Shown here: positions 1 to 12,196 of the stretch, in pieces
How positions within the stretch are numbered: the stretch's first letter is position 1
How the letters are laid out: each line of letters begins with the position of its first letter
NCBI GenBank assembly: GCA_028386065.3
Contig: JAKUCV010003661.1
Location: 16,048 to 80,047 of the forward strand
Source of the DNA: Turnera subulata
Lineage: Eukaryota > Streptophyta > Magnoliopsida > Malpighiales > Passifloraceae
Length of the DNA stretch: 64,000 bases
Reading direction: 5' to 3'
The notes under the pieces: generated by a model
The model's database searches: none
The model's input: only the letters and a program-made list of their open reading frames with translations
Told to the model about the DNA's origin: nothing
Position numbers and translations under genes: made by a program

Positions 1-1740
1 GGCTCAGTATTTCGGGTTGAAGTTTCTGCTGGTGCAGGGCAGATTCTGCCCGGGATGCTGTAAGGTTGATTTATGTGATTTAATTGTGCTTTATATGTTG
101 TGGTTGGTTGAATTGTGTTGTGATGCATATTTATATATGTGTTACAGAGAAGTATGAACCCTAGATGCCTAAGGGTTCCAAAGGGATGGATTTGATGGCC
201 TTGATGTGCCTAATGGTTTGGTAAGTGGGGTTTGCTTACTTGTGATGATTGATGGTGCTACTTGCTTGGTAGAAGCCCAATTGCTTGGTGCATTGCACCT
301 ATGGTGCTAAGCTGATGATGTTGATGAAAGCCTTGGCTGAGCTGATGTGCCCATAATAGGGCTAAGCATTTGCACATTGCATTGCATTGCATTGCACGGA
401 TGCTATACTATATGTAACGATGCTATGTATATATATGTATCGATGGACCTTGCGAAGGCTGTGACCGCTTGGTCGTTATGATGTTAACCTTGCTGTTGGA
501 TGCTATTTGCCGCTTGTTTGGTATTGTTGGTTGTTGCTAGTATGTTGATTCTACTTACTGAGTCAGTGGACTCACCCCCCAATTCCTCCCCTTGTTTTTC
601 AGGTGCGAGGATGAGAGTACGGGCAGCGTAAACTGATGGGTATAGCTGAGTTGTATTATTTATTAGGTGCTGGAGAGAAAAAACAGAAGAGAAAGAGAGG
701 AAAAGAGGAGAGAAAGAGAGGTGTGGTTTGGGTGGTTCTGCTTTCGGCCAGACAGACCCCTGACCACTAAAGTGATGATTCCGACCAAACTACCGGTTGG
801 AATTGAGTGAAACCAAAGCCTATGGTTAGCTAACTCCCATAGCTTTCATATGGAACCGGTTATGTGGGGTTTGGAGCTGAACTAGGTGAGTTATGCACTC
901 TCCAAGTTGACTGTGCTGCGACTGTCCAACAGTAGTCCTCCTGCTTGACACAGTCTCGGTATTAGAGGCATATCTGGAGCTACAGAGCTAGGTTTAGGAT
1001 GTTCTTTATGTCTATGGAAAGATAAGAGGTAGGGCTACAACTCCTATGTTGAGTCCCGGAGCTGGTTCAGCCTTTAAGGGCTCAGTATTTCGGGTTGAAG
1101 TTTCTGCTGGTGCAGGGCAGATTCTGCCCGGGATGCTGTAAGGTTGATTTATGTGATTTAATTGTGCTTTATATGTTGTGGTTGGTTGAATTGTGTTGTG
1201 ATGCATATTTATATATGTGTTACAGAGAAGTATGAACCCTAGATGCCTAAGGGTTCCAAAGGGATGGATTTGATGGCCTTGATGTGCCTAATGGTTTGGT
1301 AAGTGGGGTTTGCTTACTTGTGATGATTGATGGTGCTACTTGCTTGGTAGATGCTCAATTGCTTGGTAAAATGCACCTATGGTGCTAAGCTGATGATGTT
1401 GATGAAAGCCTTGGCTGAGCTGATGTGCCCATAATAGGGCTAAGCATTTGCACATTCATGCATTGCATTGCACGGATGCTATACTATATGTAACGATGCT
1501 ATGTATATATATGTATCGATGGACCTTGCGAAGGCTGTGACCGCTTGGTCATTATGATGTTAACCTTGCTGTTGGATGCTATTTGCCGCTTGTTTGGTAT
1601 TGTTGGTTGTTGCTAGTAAGTTGATTCTACTTACTGAGTCAGTGGACTCACCCCCCAATTCCTCCCCTTGTTTTTCAGGTGCGAGGATGAGAGTACGGGC
1701 AGCGTAAACTGATGGGTATAGCTGAGTTGTATTATTTATT
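1..1740. repeat. 1078-bp tandem duplication
   Basis: Bases 1 to about 662 reappear at 1079 to about 1740 with only scattered differences. The clearest one is a change in copy number of a short CATTG repeat near 380 and 1455. The 416-bp spacer (663-1078) holds a GA-rich stretch and nothing recognisable as coding. The duplication may begin left of the window, because the window opens exactly at the start of homology. Confidence 0.85.
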
Positions 1741-2021
1741 TAGTTGTATTAAAAGAGGTTATAATTGGCATTGTATGAGTTAGTGCCCCTTGTAGCAGAA
1801 TTCTATAACATTAGAGGATATGGAGTTTAATTCTTTTTGGTATTTCTGTTGCCTTCGCATTCTTTGTTTGTTTCCGTTTACGCTGCGCATGTTCTTGTTA
1901 GTAACCCGCGAGGCAGAGGCAACAAGCTTCTATGAGGTTGTGTATAGGCCTTGGGGTGCCTTGTGGCACGATGATGGTGCACACGGTACCTGGCCGGTCG
2001 CGCTTAGGCGGGGGCGTGACA
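1..2021 (+). mobile_element. 3' part of a chromovirus-like LTR
   Basis: No coding sequence is visible. The block ends in GGGGGCGTGACA, the kind of CA-terminated end seen on plant Ty3/gypsy LTRs whose other end reads TGTCACGCCCC. Around 560-600 and 1640-1675 it carries a GGACTCACCCC motif followed by a pyrimidine tract and CAGGT, similar to the 3'-end motif of the other LTRs in this window. The left part lies outside the window, so the element cannot be bounded or classified firmly. Confidence 0.5.
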
Positions 2022-2439
2022 CATCGCCTTCCAGCCACTGTTCGTTGTCTTGTCTCACCACTCAATCCACTTAGTAAATGTTTTTCTTTTAGAAAATTAT
2101 GACTTGACTAAGGTCTCAAATTTGTTTTCTTTTCATGCATAAGGGTTTGGCACAACCCTCAATAACTCTTTTTCAACTTATTTTCTAGATCCACGATTAG
2201 GAAATAGTCCCGACACCCACATTAGGGGCATTCAATGATTCAATCACAACGTACACTCATAATCTTTACTCGGCTGAAAAAAAAACTCCCAAAGTGGATA
2301 GCCACGGGCTTTGTCCATTTAGTCTCAAAATCCTGGTTCGTCTCAAAATCATTATTCCCCATTGGATGCCAGAGGCAGTACCCTTTAGACTCAATCCTTT
2401 AGTTTCAAGCATTTTGTCTCAATCCTCTTTGAAAGTAAA

Positions 2440-2680
2440 CTAATGGTTAGGGTTTCACCCTTTCATAACGTTGAAATCGTCTCTTTAAGTAAACCAATGG
2501 TTAGGGTTTCACCCTTTCATAACGTTGAAATCGTCATTAATGGCTCGGATTTCACCCTCTCATAACATTGAAATTGTCTCCTTTTGAAAGTAAGCTAATG
2601 GTTAGGGATTCTCCTTTCATAACGTTGAAATCGTCCCCTTAGAAAGTAGGTTAATAGTTAGGGTCCAAGCATCCTCTCTT
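2440..2680 (+). repeat. short tandem repeats upstream of the LTR
   Basis: Four imperfect units of about 55-65 bp share the core GGTTAGGGTTTCACCC followed by CATAACGTTGAAATCGTC. The units drift progressively from left to right. Such repeats between the coding region and the 3' LTR are common in Tat/Ogre-like elements. Confidence 0.75.
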
Positions 2681-2693
2681 AACAAGGGGCATC

Positions 2694-4053
2694 TGTGAAC
2701 ACCCAAATTTAGCCATCTATTTGTTCCATTGCTTGTTATTGTGTTTTAGAGCCCAAGGTTAATTTTATTGATTTTTGGTCTTTAATTTGCTTTAAGAACC
2801 CAATGAATAAATCGGTGGATTACTCTTATAATTAGGCCCAGGCTTAGTACGAATTTCTGGCTTATTTGTCTCTGATTTTCGTTGGATTAGAGGCCCAATT
2901 AAGTTAGTTTATTATTTTGCCCATTTTATCGAATAAAAGAGGAATAATTCTTAATCCTTGGAGTGGAGGTTAAGTAATTGAGTTTAAATGAAATAGTATG
3001 GAGTTTTCCTGAAGAATAGGGAGTTTTTCTGGTCTAAGAATCCATACTTTGTGCGCAAGAATCAGTTTGGGGTCAAAATAAGGAAAACTGGGTCAAAATA
3101 GGAAAAGCCATGAACAGTAACCGACAGGCCGGTGGTCATGGGGCCATGACCGCCACCTGCCGGCGGTCATCACGACATGACCGCCCCCAGATGGCGGTCG
3201 TGTGTTCCAGTTTCGGCAATTTTTTTGTTTTTCCTCTTTTTCGATCTCTTCCCTCAGCCATTGGATTTAAGGGTTTAATCTTGACCCTAGGATCAAAAGC
3301 ACGCCCCCTGAGACCCTGAACATTATAAATAGAGCCCTCAGAACACGTTTTAGGGGTTGGTTGGCCATTAAGCTTTTTGCTTGGGAAAACTCTACTACTT
3401 TCTTTTCTCAATTCGATTTCTTTGCTTTTCTCTGCTAGATTTCATGTGGTGTGTTGTTTAGTTTTTCTCTGCAGTAGTTCCAGAGCCAATCAAGGTGGAA
3501 GCAATCTACAACCCTCAAACGCGAAGAACGACGAAGAACACGCCCCTTGTGGTAACTTGGTCTCTTCCCCTTTGATTTATCTCTGCTGCTGCGATTTTGT
3601 CTCTGATTGTACACTGATACTGACATGTTTTGCTGAGTGTTGATTCTAATCTAAGAACTACGTGAGCTTTGAACCCGGTTGCCGGGGTACGTAGGATGTC
3701 TCTAGTGGTGGAGACGCAAGCCGAATTGTTTCTTTTTTTTTTCTTGTCTCTTTAATTTCGATTTTTATATATTATTGCTATTGTTTGTTGCTGGAAATCT
3801 TGGTTTACACACACGCACCAAAGCACAAGTATTCGCTTAAATTGCATATTATTTCGCCCAAGCATGGATGGGGTGCCTCATACCTTCCTATTCGTGACGA
3901 ACCCCCGAGTCCAGCATCTTTGGTTCGCTAATCTAGTCGCTTTGCGGGTATAAGGAGTCATTCTATGATTTTTTCTAAGTTTTTCCACGGTAATAAAACT
4001 TGGGTGGCGACTCCATCGATTGTCACGGAGGTGAGAAATTCTGGATTCTCACA
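2694..4053 (+). mobile_element. LTR of the truncated Tat/Ogre-like element
   Basis: The LTR starts TGTGAACACCC and ends TTCTCACA, giving the short terminal inverted repeat TGTGA/TCACA. It is about 1.36 kb long. Open frames inside it (for example 3110-3319 and 3377-3643) show no recognisable domain and are treated as chance. The 3' boundary is less certain than the 5' one, because a GGGGGCGTGACA sequence also lies just downstream. Confidence 0.55.
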
Positions 4054-4067
4054 GCGGGGGCGTGACA

Positions 4068-4189
4068 CCATTTGTGTTTATCATATCCCCTATCTGTGAG
4101 TCTACCGCATTTGACGGAGGCGCAACCGATACATCCTTACAGCTCACAGTGAAATTCTCCTCGCTGAAATCATCTTCAAAAAGTACCAT
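4068..4189 (-). pseudogene. possible host coding exon interrupted by an LTR
   Basis: On the minus strand an ATG at 4189 opens a 41-codon frame that begins MVLFEDDFSEENF and runs without a stop to the LTR terminus at 4067, where it is cut inside a Gly codon. It is acidic with normal-looking codon choice, unlike the retroelement frames around it. A pyrimidine-rich stretch ending in TTGTAG lies just upstream of the ATG and could be a splice acceptor in a 5' leader. I do not recognise the protein. The rest of the gene, if real, lies left of the window or is lost. A chance frame of this length remains possible. Confidence 0.35.
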
Positions 4190-4618
4190 TGTGCCTACAA
4201 GCAAAATGACCACCTATAGGACAATCTTATGAAATTAGATGAAACTGTGTGTTTATCAGCTCAAGTAAACCCATATGAGCTTTGTGTTCGAGTAATTAGA
4301 ATTGGAGGACTCTTAATTACACCAGACAATTTCGAAGAGATATAACTAAAGAAGGAGTTATAGGAGAATAAAGGAGAGAGGTCTAGTTTTTGGATGGAAG
4401 ATAAGGGTATTGTGTTAGATCTATGGTTGGATTGCATTGCTACAGTGTTTTAGCGGCAGTGTTTTTTTTTTGAGAACCCTAACAGAGCAAAATAGAGACA
4501 TTTTTTTTACTAGCAGACTATCCCTGTATCACGGATATAGAAGCTTGGGATAGGAACTTGGGACATGATGTGTTAATTTAAAGTCTATAAGAAGAATAAA
4601 TACAGACATAAAATAGAG
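4190..4618. other. noncoding DNA between the exon-like stretch and the Copia element
   Basis: No frame of note and no repeat was recognised. If the exon-like stretch at 4068-4189 is real, this holds its 5' leader or intron and promoter. The last five bases (4619-4623, CTTGA) belong to the Copia target duplication. Confidence 0.4.
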
Positions 4619-4623
4619 CTTGA
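4619..4623. repeat. Copia target-site duplication, left copy (CTTGA)
   Basis: CTTGA directly precedes the left LTR. The same five bases follow the right LTR at 19610-19614. Confidence 0.93.
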
Positions 4624-4809
4624 TGTTATAAATTTTTCTTGTTAATGAAGAAGAGGAAGAAGGAGAAGGAGAAAAATAAGAGCCATGAACCCGTGGATTT
4701 TCATTCATTTAATCATACTGAATGAGCAGCATTTCTATCTAAGACAAGTTTTGTAGGCAGATGGCAGATAGGTAGGAGGAGCACATGACATTCACATTCT
4801 TTTATAACA
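4624..4809 (-). mobile_element. Copia 3' LTR
   Basis: This 186-bp LTR is nearly identical to 19417-19609, apart from small indels in a GAAGAAG-rich stretch and near the middle. On the minus strand it is directly preceded by the polypurine tract GGGGGAG (4810-4816). Confidence 0.92.
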
Positions 4810-4829
4810 CTCCCCCTTGAATGTCATTG

Positions 4830-7460
4830 TATATTGGGTATAATACACTTAGGGAGAACTGTCTCATTAAAAACCTTACCAAGAAAAACCCAGTGGGATA
4901 AAAACTTGGTGAAGAAAAAAAAAGAGTGCAGTGCGTATTCTACTCTCCCTCATTTTGGCCTCCCATGATTTCTTGATGTCATCTCATGCCAATCTTCTTT
5001 CTCAGCTTTTGGTGACATTTGGTGACATATGCTTTGTCCGATCACTTTTGATACATCATTACTTTAATTGGGCAATGTAGGCAGCATTATCTTCATAATT
5101 TGTTGTTGGAACATCTTCCTTGCTATCTTGCTTTTGTGGTCACAATGATATAGCAGCTTCATGTGTAAAGAAGTAGCACATGTCTGTCTGTGCTTTATGT
5201 GGATCAAATAAAGGACCTACATCTGCAAAACCAACTATATTCCCTTCGGGCTTACAGGGTTAATATAATACCACATCTATTATATCCCGAAGATGAGAAC
5301 ACAGTCATATCTTGTCAATAGGCTTATGGCAAAAGCTTCAGGCTTCATGTTACTAGCAAAATAAATTGCACTATGATATGGTACTTCAGGACCAGTCTAA
5401 TTCTTTTTTGAGATTTTGAATCTTAAATTCTTTCTTAAAAAAACATAGCATGGTATTTAGAAGCTTCTTCAGAAGTACCAATAATATTTAAATCACAAAA
5501 ATAATGGAAATTCACATATAGATATGAATCATCAACATAAGCAATAATAGTAAATTCACGCATATATTTATTTATACTATACATACCCAAATTGGTTCAA
5601 ACCATGTAAAGATCAATTTAGCTTAATTTTGTATATTCCTGGGAATTAGTTGCTTCAAGCAACATTGATTCCTTCAAGGATTCTCATGCATATGTCATGA
5701 CTTATAGATCCATAAAAATAGGCTGTAAGAACATCCACAAGACGCATTAATTTTTCATGTACTGCCAAACTTATCAAACACTAAAAATAATTGCATCCAC
5801 CACAGGGGAGTATATCTCCTCATAATTAATACCCGGTCATTTGGGTAAAATCTTGTGCAATAAATTGTGCTTTATATCTCACTAATTCCCCATTTTTTCC
5901 GCACAAACACCCATTTATAATCGACCGGTTTTATACCACTGTTGTACAGACTATAGGTCCGAAAATTTCTCACTTCACAAGTGAGTCTAACACAGCCTTA
6001 ATTACGTCTCTCTATTTTGGCCAATCATTCTGCGCCTACATTCATCAATAGATGTAGGTTCATGATCCTCATTTTTTCTCATAATATTCAGCGCTACATT
6101 ATATGTAAAAATTCCGTCGACGGTCATTTCACATCGGTTCCATCTTATTCCTGACAATGTATATTTAATTGAGATCTCATCATTTTCATTTATTTTAGGT
6201 ACCTAAGTTACTTCTGGAACTTTATCAATTGTGTCAAAAAAAACTCTTCTGGAGGATTTTCCTCTTCTTGAGGACTTTTAATTTGAACCTCTACTGGAGG
6301 TCTTATTTTTTCTTTGGGGCCATCTTGTATCTTTGCTCCTTTTTCTCTATCAAGAATTTTTGTTTTCTTTGGAATCGAGTATATTCCACGCTTCTGGCGT
6401 ACTTTAGATTCATTTGCATACTTTAATTGTTCTTCAGGAACATCAATTTGAATGGGAGCATCTACAGCTGGTATATAAGATTTGGTCACTCTTTTCAAAT
6501 CAATAAATATGTCTGGCAATTGATTTATCAAATTTTGCAAATGAATCACCTTTTGAACTTCAGGTTCACACAGATTTGTTCCAGGATCAATAACTATATA
6601 TTGATAATGCATTTCAATAATATCTTGATCCAGCTGCTTATTTTCTCCCCCAGATATTGGGTAAACGCTTTTATCAAAATAAGCAAATCTTGTTATAAAT
6701 AAATCTCCATTCTTTAGTCAATAGTTTTAATTATTTTGTAACGGATGGAGATTCATACCCAACGTATATTCTCAATCTTCTTTAAGGACCAATTTTACTA
6801 TGCTGTGGTGGAGCATTTGGCACATATACTGTATAACCAATGGTCCGAAGATGGGAGATACTAGGTTCATGACCATGAACCAACTAAATGGGGAGATCTT
6901 ATGATAACTTATTGGCTTGATGCACACAAGTGTTGCTGCATATAAAATACCATGTTCTCAAATAGTAATATCTCATTAGCAATGGTCTTGCAATCAATTG
7001 GAAATATTCAATAAGCGATTCACCCAGATCGTTTTAGGTATGAACATAAGCTACAGGATGTTCAACCATTATTTTCAATGATATACATTAACCATTGAAG
7101 GAATACACCAGTATTATCAAGACATATAGTCTTATAAAATAATTAGGGATGTGTACCTGTAATTGGCTTAATCATTAAAATAAACGCGCAAAATGCCAAC
7201 TTGCGTCTAATAAGCACACAATAGACCATCTAGTCGATGCATCGATTAAAACCATAAAATTCCTAGATGGTCAACATGGCGGATTTATTAGCCCACGTAC
7301 ATGTCCCTGAATTATTTCCAAACTAGCTGGTGATTCTAGGCCAACCTCATCATAGGAAGGCTTAATTAATTTGATTTTTTTTCGCAACATACAAACACAT
7401 GGAAATTCATTGATTGTAAAAACTTCTGGTTTTTCAATGAATGAGCAAATAAATTCCGCA
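4830..7460 (-). pseudogene. degenerate Copia pol (integrase, reverse transcriptase, RNase H)
   Basis: This is the pol region of the Copia element on the minus strand, with many stops and frameshifts. The best-preserved part is a 134-codon frame (6208-6612) in the linker between integrase and reverse transcriptase, containing QKVIHLQNLINQLPD and KRVTKSYIPA, which is characteristic of plant Copia elements. Left of it, at about 5560-5960, conceptual translation gives reverse-transcriptase pieces such as GIKPVDYKWVFVRK. Near 5480-5500 a NIIGTSEEA-like piece follows the catalytic YVDD region. Around 5020-5110 an EDNAAYIAQLK-like RNase H piece is visible. Integrase-like remnants lie at 6640-7450. 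No functional product is possible. Confidence 0.85.
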
Positions 7461-7972
7461 CATCATTATTGATCCGGGATGGCCCAACCGGTCATGCCAA
7501 ACAAGATATCCATTAGCCAACTTCTAGAAGGTCTCAGCTTCGGGCTGTGCAAACTGCGTATTTAATAACTTAGGAAAAATTATTTGCCAGCTTTAAATAA
7601 TAAATCAATCGTCCAACTTCTAGTTGGTGCCAGCTTCGGACTGTGAAAACTATGTATTTAATAATTTAAGAAAAATTATTTACCAGCTTCAGGTTGCTAT
7701 ATATGTGCCAGCTTCAAGCTGGATATGATAACTTTCATAGTACAGTCCAAAGGATAATGCTGGTAATCTTTCTGCAAATGTTTGTTGCCTGCAACAGTAG
7801 CCTTTATAATATAGAGATATTCAAAACATCTCTTTCACTCATTCTCTCATCATAATATTCGCTTGAATATTAATAAATCCCATTGAGACTTGAATAAAAT
7901 ATTCATTTATTATTGTAAGTATAAAAGTTTGTACACTTCAAGAGTATAATGAAATTTATGCTCTTCTGGTGC
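7461..7972 (-). pseudogene. Copia internal remnant left of the nested insertion
   Basis: This AT-rich stretch contains several copies of a CCAGCTTC(A/G)GGCTG-like motif and no usable frame. It continues across the insertion into 17455 onwards and is taken as decayed gag/pol of the Copia element. Confidence 0.5.
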
Positions 7973-7977
7973 GTAAA

Positions 7978-10900
7978 TGTAACAACCCGGGTAAATTTTT
8001 TTTGATTTTTACCAAGCTGTTTTGACTTTTACGGTGGTTAATATATCGCGGTTAATTAAAAATTTTACAAAACCGAGTCAATTTTCAATATTTTCACTAT
8101 TATTTTTACAACTCTCAAAATTATCATTATTGTTAATACTGTTACCATTATTATTATTTTCCTAATCAACATTTATAATAATACTTTTATTACTATTTTG
8201 GCCGGGAAATTCTTGTTGCAATAGTTTACTAAATATAAGTTAAAAAGAATTTTCATCTTTTATTCCCATGATATTTAACAAATTAGTCTTTGGAAAATTA
8301 TTTTGAATTTTACAAAAGAATAATAGCTAAATTATGTTTATGTTTTTCAAAGATTCAGTTAAAACCTTAAACACAAGGTTTAATACCGATACGCGTTTTG
8401 GAGAGTCTTTCGATAACCGAGCCTTGGTTTTTAATTTCGAGATTTGGATGACGTTCAGGGGTATTAATTGGATTTTCCGAGCCCAAGTTGTATTTTCGGA
8501 CTCGGGACGGAAATCTAGACCGGCCAATCGTGGCTTGCCACGTGGCCACTCTTCTCTCTTTTCTTTTCTCCTTTCTTTCCTCTCTTTTTCTTCCCTTCTT
8601 CCATTGCCCCCATTTTTTTTCTTCCAGCCGGCCCTACCCCCACTTCCGTCTTTTCTTCCTTTTTCTTCCTTGTCCTTTCTCCCCTTTCATTCTTTTTATT
8701 TTCTCTTCCTCATCATCCGATTTCTCACGCCTCTCCTCTCTTTCTCTTTTTTTTTCTTTCTTTTCGATTTCCTTCTCTGCCTTTCTTCCCCCTCCTACCC
8801 TCTGCCGCCAGTCGCCGATTCCTTTTTCTTGTCTTCCTCAAGCATGCCACCGCCTCTCCTCCCCATCAACCGCTGCCTCTAACCCCTACAACTCTAGCCG
8901 TCGACCCCACACACCTACCCCTTCCTTTTCTTCTTCTCCTCTGCAATTCACCGACGAGCCGCGCCGCCTCCTCTCCAGCAACCGAGACCCGTCTGCCTCC
9001 TCCCTTTCCCTTGATCCCGCGACGCGCCGCCTAACTCCACCACTTGCAGTCGCCGCCTCCTCTTCCCTGTAGCAGCAACACGAGCCGCCCATCGCTCCAC
9101 CGCCGCCGAGTCTTCTTCAGCAATCACCGCCACCGTCTCGCTCCCTCCACCAATCGCAGCCGTCGACCTCTACAACTGGTCATCACCGTGGTTGTTGCCC
9201 TGGTCTCCTCCGATCTGCCGCTTGCTGTCGTCGCCGCTTGCGTGAGAACCACGACGACCCTTGCCCCTTCCCTTCTGCCGTTTCTTTTCTTTTCTTTCTT
9301 CAAACTCGGTTGAACTAATCGGGTCTTTGTGGTTGTGTTTTTGGTTGTTGTGTGTTGGATGTTCTGTCGGTGTTGTTGCTGTCGTGGATTTGTGAATGGT
9401 TGCTGTCAGGATGGATGCGTGTGGCGTGATGTTGATGGTCTGGTTGGTGTTGATTGTTGTTGGTTGTGGGTGTGTTGCTGGCGATGAACAGTAGCTGGAC
9501 AGTAGCCGTGAACAAGTAATCTGTGGAGTTCTTGGACCTGTGAACAGTGTTTGGCCGGAATCTGGCGAGGTTCCAGTAGTCCCGGGAATTTTCCAGCGAG
9601 GCTTCCGGGACAGAATCCGTTGATAGTAAACCTTTGGGTAATTCCTTGGACTCATTTCACACCTTGGCGCGGGTTTGAGCTCGATTTGCTCAACGGACTC
9701 AAAAACGGGCCGAACGTGCTGAGACCCATGTTCCCGTGACATATACGCGTTTGACGAACCTAATAACGAAACCGATGGATGAGTAGTATATATACATATG
9801 GACGAATTATATAATTAAGTGGTAAATGATTTAATTTACGGATTAAAAACGATATCATCTATTTGGATTTAATTATGTATTTATAAGTTTAATGAGTATA
9901 TATCTGAACGGAATTTACTTTATGGCCATAAGATGTTTTATTATTATATTTTAGAATATTAATATGAACCGGATGTATGTTGTTTATTTTGTATTATTGG
10001 TTTGATGAAATGTTATAAATCTATTATATTATCTTATTATCGGTTGTATTATTTTCAGCTAGTGATTTTACATTTATCTGCTATATTATTATGTATGAAT
10101 TTCATTCTATTTAAATATTAAACATCTGTTATATTATTTAATGAGCTATAGTATTACTACTACTGTTAACTATACTTAAGTTTGCTAGTTATATAGGCAC
10201 AAACGTATTTGGAAAAGATTATTTCTTTTGCAACATTACAATGCAACTATTTCCTACCATATGATCAACTAAGTTTATTTAATATCAATGGTATTATTTG
10301 CATTAATTTAGTATCAATAGTATTGTTTTCATTTAACAGTTTTATTAACAGAATATTAATTTGAAGTATTATTTATCTAAGATTTTATTTTATTCAAGGT
10401 TATAATATTTCGACCACTGATTTTTGTTATTATCTGATATATATATGTACAGTTATAAATATTTACTTATACCGTATTTCGACTATAATGATTTCTTACC
10501 GATGATGGTATTTTCTATTTAACAGTATTACTATCGGGTACATTACTTATATGCCATTTTTACGTATTTACTGTTTTATAATCTTTTCTTATTAGATGAA
10601 TATGTATTTATTAATATTATTTGATCGAGGATAATTACCTTATGAAATATTATTTAGTATTAAATAGACCACGAGTATGGGTCATTATTCAATTTATTTA
10701 TTAAATATAATTTTCTGTATATAATTTATATAACGTATTTGTGTATTTATGTGTTTTCTTATCTTCAGCGACTTAAGGGCCGGGATATCGGCTTGGGCGC
10801 TCGGTTTTGGTTTCTGATTTAATCAATTACACTTGGTATAACCGTTGGATTAAATTAATTACCACCAAGTCGGATGAACTGTTGGTAATAAGATAATTGT

Positions 10901-12045
10901 AGAGATAGTAAAATGAACAGATAAGCCGTCTAATAAGAGTTAAACTGGAATCATGCATAATCATTTTTGTTGTGCATTATAAGTGATTATTGTGTTCCTA
11001 TATATACATATAGGGTATCGAGGTTTGACCGGATAGCAGTTTCAGAGACACATCAGGTGAGGATGAATAACCTTTGATATGTTGCACATAATACGGTGTT
11101 TGTTTCTCTGATAAATTTTTGTTTGATTGAACTGCTGAGATGATTATTGTTGGTTGTTTGTCTGCTATGATGTTGTTGTTGTTGATAAACTGTGTTATTG
11201 GTTTGTGGATTTTGTGTTGAGATAAATGTTGAACTGATAACTGTGGATAATTGAGGAAAGGATAATGAGTATTGGAAATGGAATTGGAATTGAATTTGAG
11301 ATGATGATTTAATTGTCACGTGGAAAGTAGTGGTACGACTAGATGGTTAGAGGCTAGTTTTGTGGTGTCATGGCCGGTTTGGTTTGGTTATTGGGGGATG
11401 TTGTTCCCGGATGATTTGGATATTGGGATGTTAATCCGGATGATTTGGATATTGGGATGTTGATCCCGGATTGTTGTTATTGGAATGTTGATCCCGGATT
11501 GTGTTTTGGCCTGGCATCCGGAATTAGCTAATAACCAGGCACAACCCTAGCTTGTCCAGTGACAGGGGCCCGGAAGATAAAATTTGGTAATAATAATAAA
11601 TATTCTTTTGGTCTTGGCTCAGTCGTATTTTGGTAGAATCTTTGAGTTGTCTTTGCCTGTATTTTCTTCGAAAGTATTATGGTTGCCTGCATATCTCTAT
11701 TTATCCTTGGTCGGTGAGCACTTCGGACTCACCCCTCGCCTGCGGGGTTTCATCCCGTAGGAAGAGTTGTTTGTGGTACAGGAACGTACGGGGCAGGCTG
11801 CTGTGTACCCTCGGGCAAGACTCGGATCCATTAATTTGCATTTAGAGTTTTGCATATGTTGTTTATAGGATTATAAATGCTTCCGCTGTGCTAATGTTGT
11901 TATTGAGATTCCCAAAGTCGGGTGTTATGATATTGACATTGGGCCGTTGGGCCAGATTCTTGATGTATTTACTGTTTGTGCTACTTGTCGGCACTATTGT
12001 TTGGTAAATACTGTATGTAGGGTAAATTTGGGATAGGGTGTTTCA
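7978..12045 (+). mobile_element. 5' LTR of the LARD-like element
   Basis: This 4068-bp LTR holds a pyrimidine-rich tract (about 8550-8790), a GC-rich stretch (about 8790-9300), an AT-rich middle, a palindrome array (11391-11507) and a hairpin motif near 11735-11765. Open frames in it, such as 8334-8882 and 9170-9742, are low-complexity translations of the pyrimidine and GC-rich tracts. They are not conserved in frame between the two LTRs, so I do not call them genes. Confidence 0.92.
11391..11507 (+). repeat. palindrome array, LARD 5' LTR
   Basis: About four units of the GGGAT-GTTG-ATCCC type occur. Some are decayed, for example GGGATGTTAATCC, and TTGGATATT spacers lie between them. Confidence 0.75.
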
Positions 12046-12048
12046 TTT

Positions 12049-12060
12049 TGGTAGCGGAGC
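12049..12060 (+). promoter_or_regulatory. primer-binding site
   Basis: TGGTAGCGGAGC starts four bases after the LTR end. It differs at two positions from TGGTATCAGAGC, the usual initiator-Met primer site of plant LTR elements. The same variant follows the LTRs of B, C and D, so it is a family trait. Confidence 0.75.
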
Positions 12061-12160
12061 GGGCGGTAGGTCCTTGGGTGATTGTTTTGCTTATTTGTTG
12101 TGCATAGCTCGCTCCATATGCTTAACATGATTGCATACATATTCATGTGGTTAGTGCATA

Positions 12161-12196
12161 ATGGATCCGGTCGAGGGACGCCAGCTTGCTGCAGAA
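12161..12196 (+). pseudogene. vestige of the gag start codon region
   Basis: The frame reads MDPVEGRQLAAE and then loses similarity. The gag of chromovirus B begins MDPVGGNQHAGG at the same distance from the primer site. The retained stretch is too short to encode anything useful and may instead be part of an RNA signal. Confidence 0.65.

Larger units (their letters stand above)
2023..4053 (+). mobile_element. 5'-truncated Tat/Ogre-like LTR element: 3' end plus LTR
   Basis: A complete-looking LTR (2694-4053) is preceded by a short purine-rich tract (AAGGGGC, 2685-2690) and by a noncoding region with tandem repeats. A repeat-bearing 3' untranslated region is typical of the Tat/Ogre branch of plant Ty3/gypsy elements. 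The sequence TGGCGACTCCATCG near 4005 resembles the tRNA-Arg-type primer site that usually follows such LTRs, which adds support but leaves the exact 3' boundary open. No gag or pol remains. The segment is flanked by a 15-bp direct repeat (2008-2022 and 4054-4068). Confidence 0.5.

Noticed and set aside
8334..9742. Overlapping frames on both strands in the LARD 5' LTR, up to 194 codons
   Set aside because: They translate a pyrimidine tract and GC-rich repeats into Ser/Phe/Pro- or Arg-rich low-complexity peptides. The matching frames in the other LTR (13771-15141) start and stop elsewhere.
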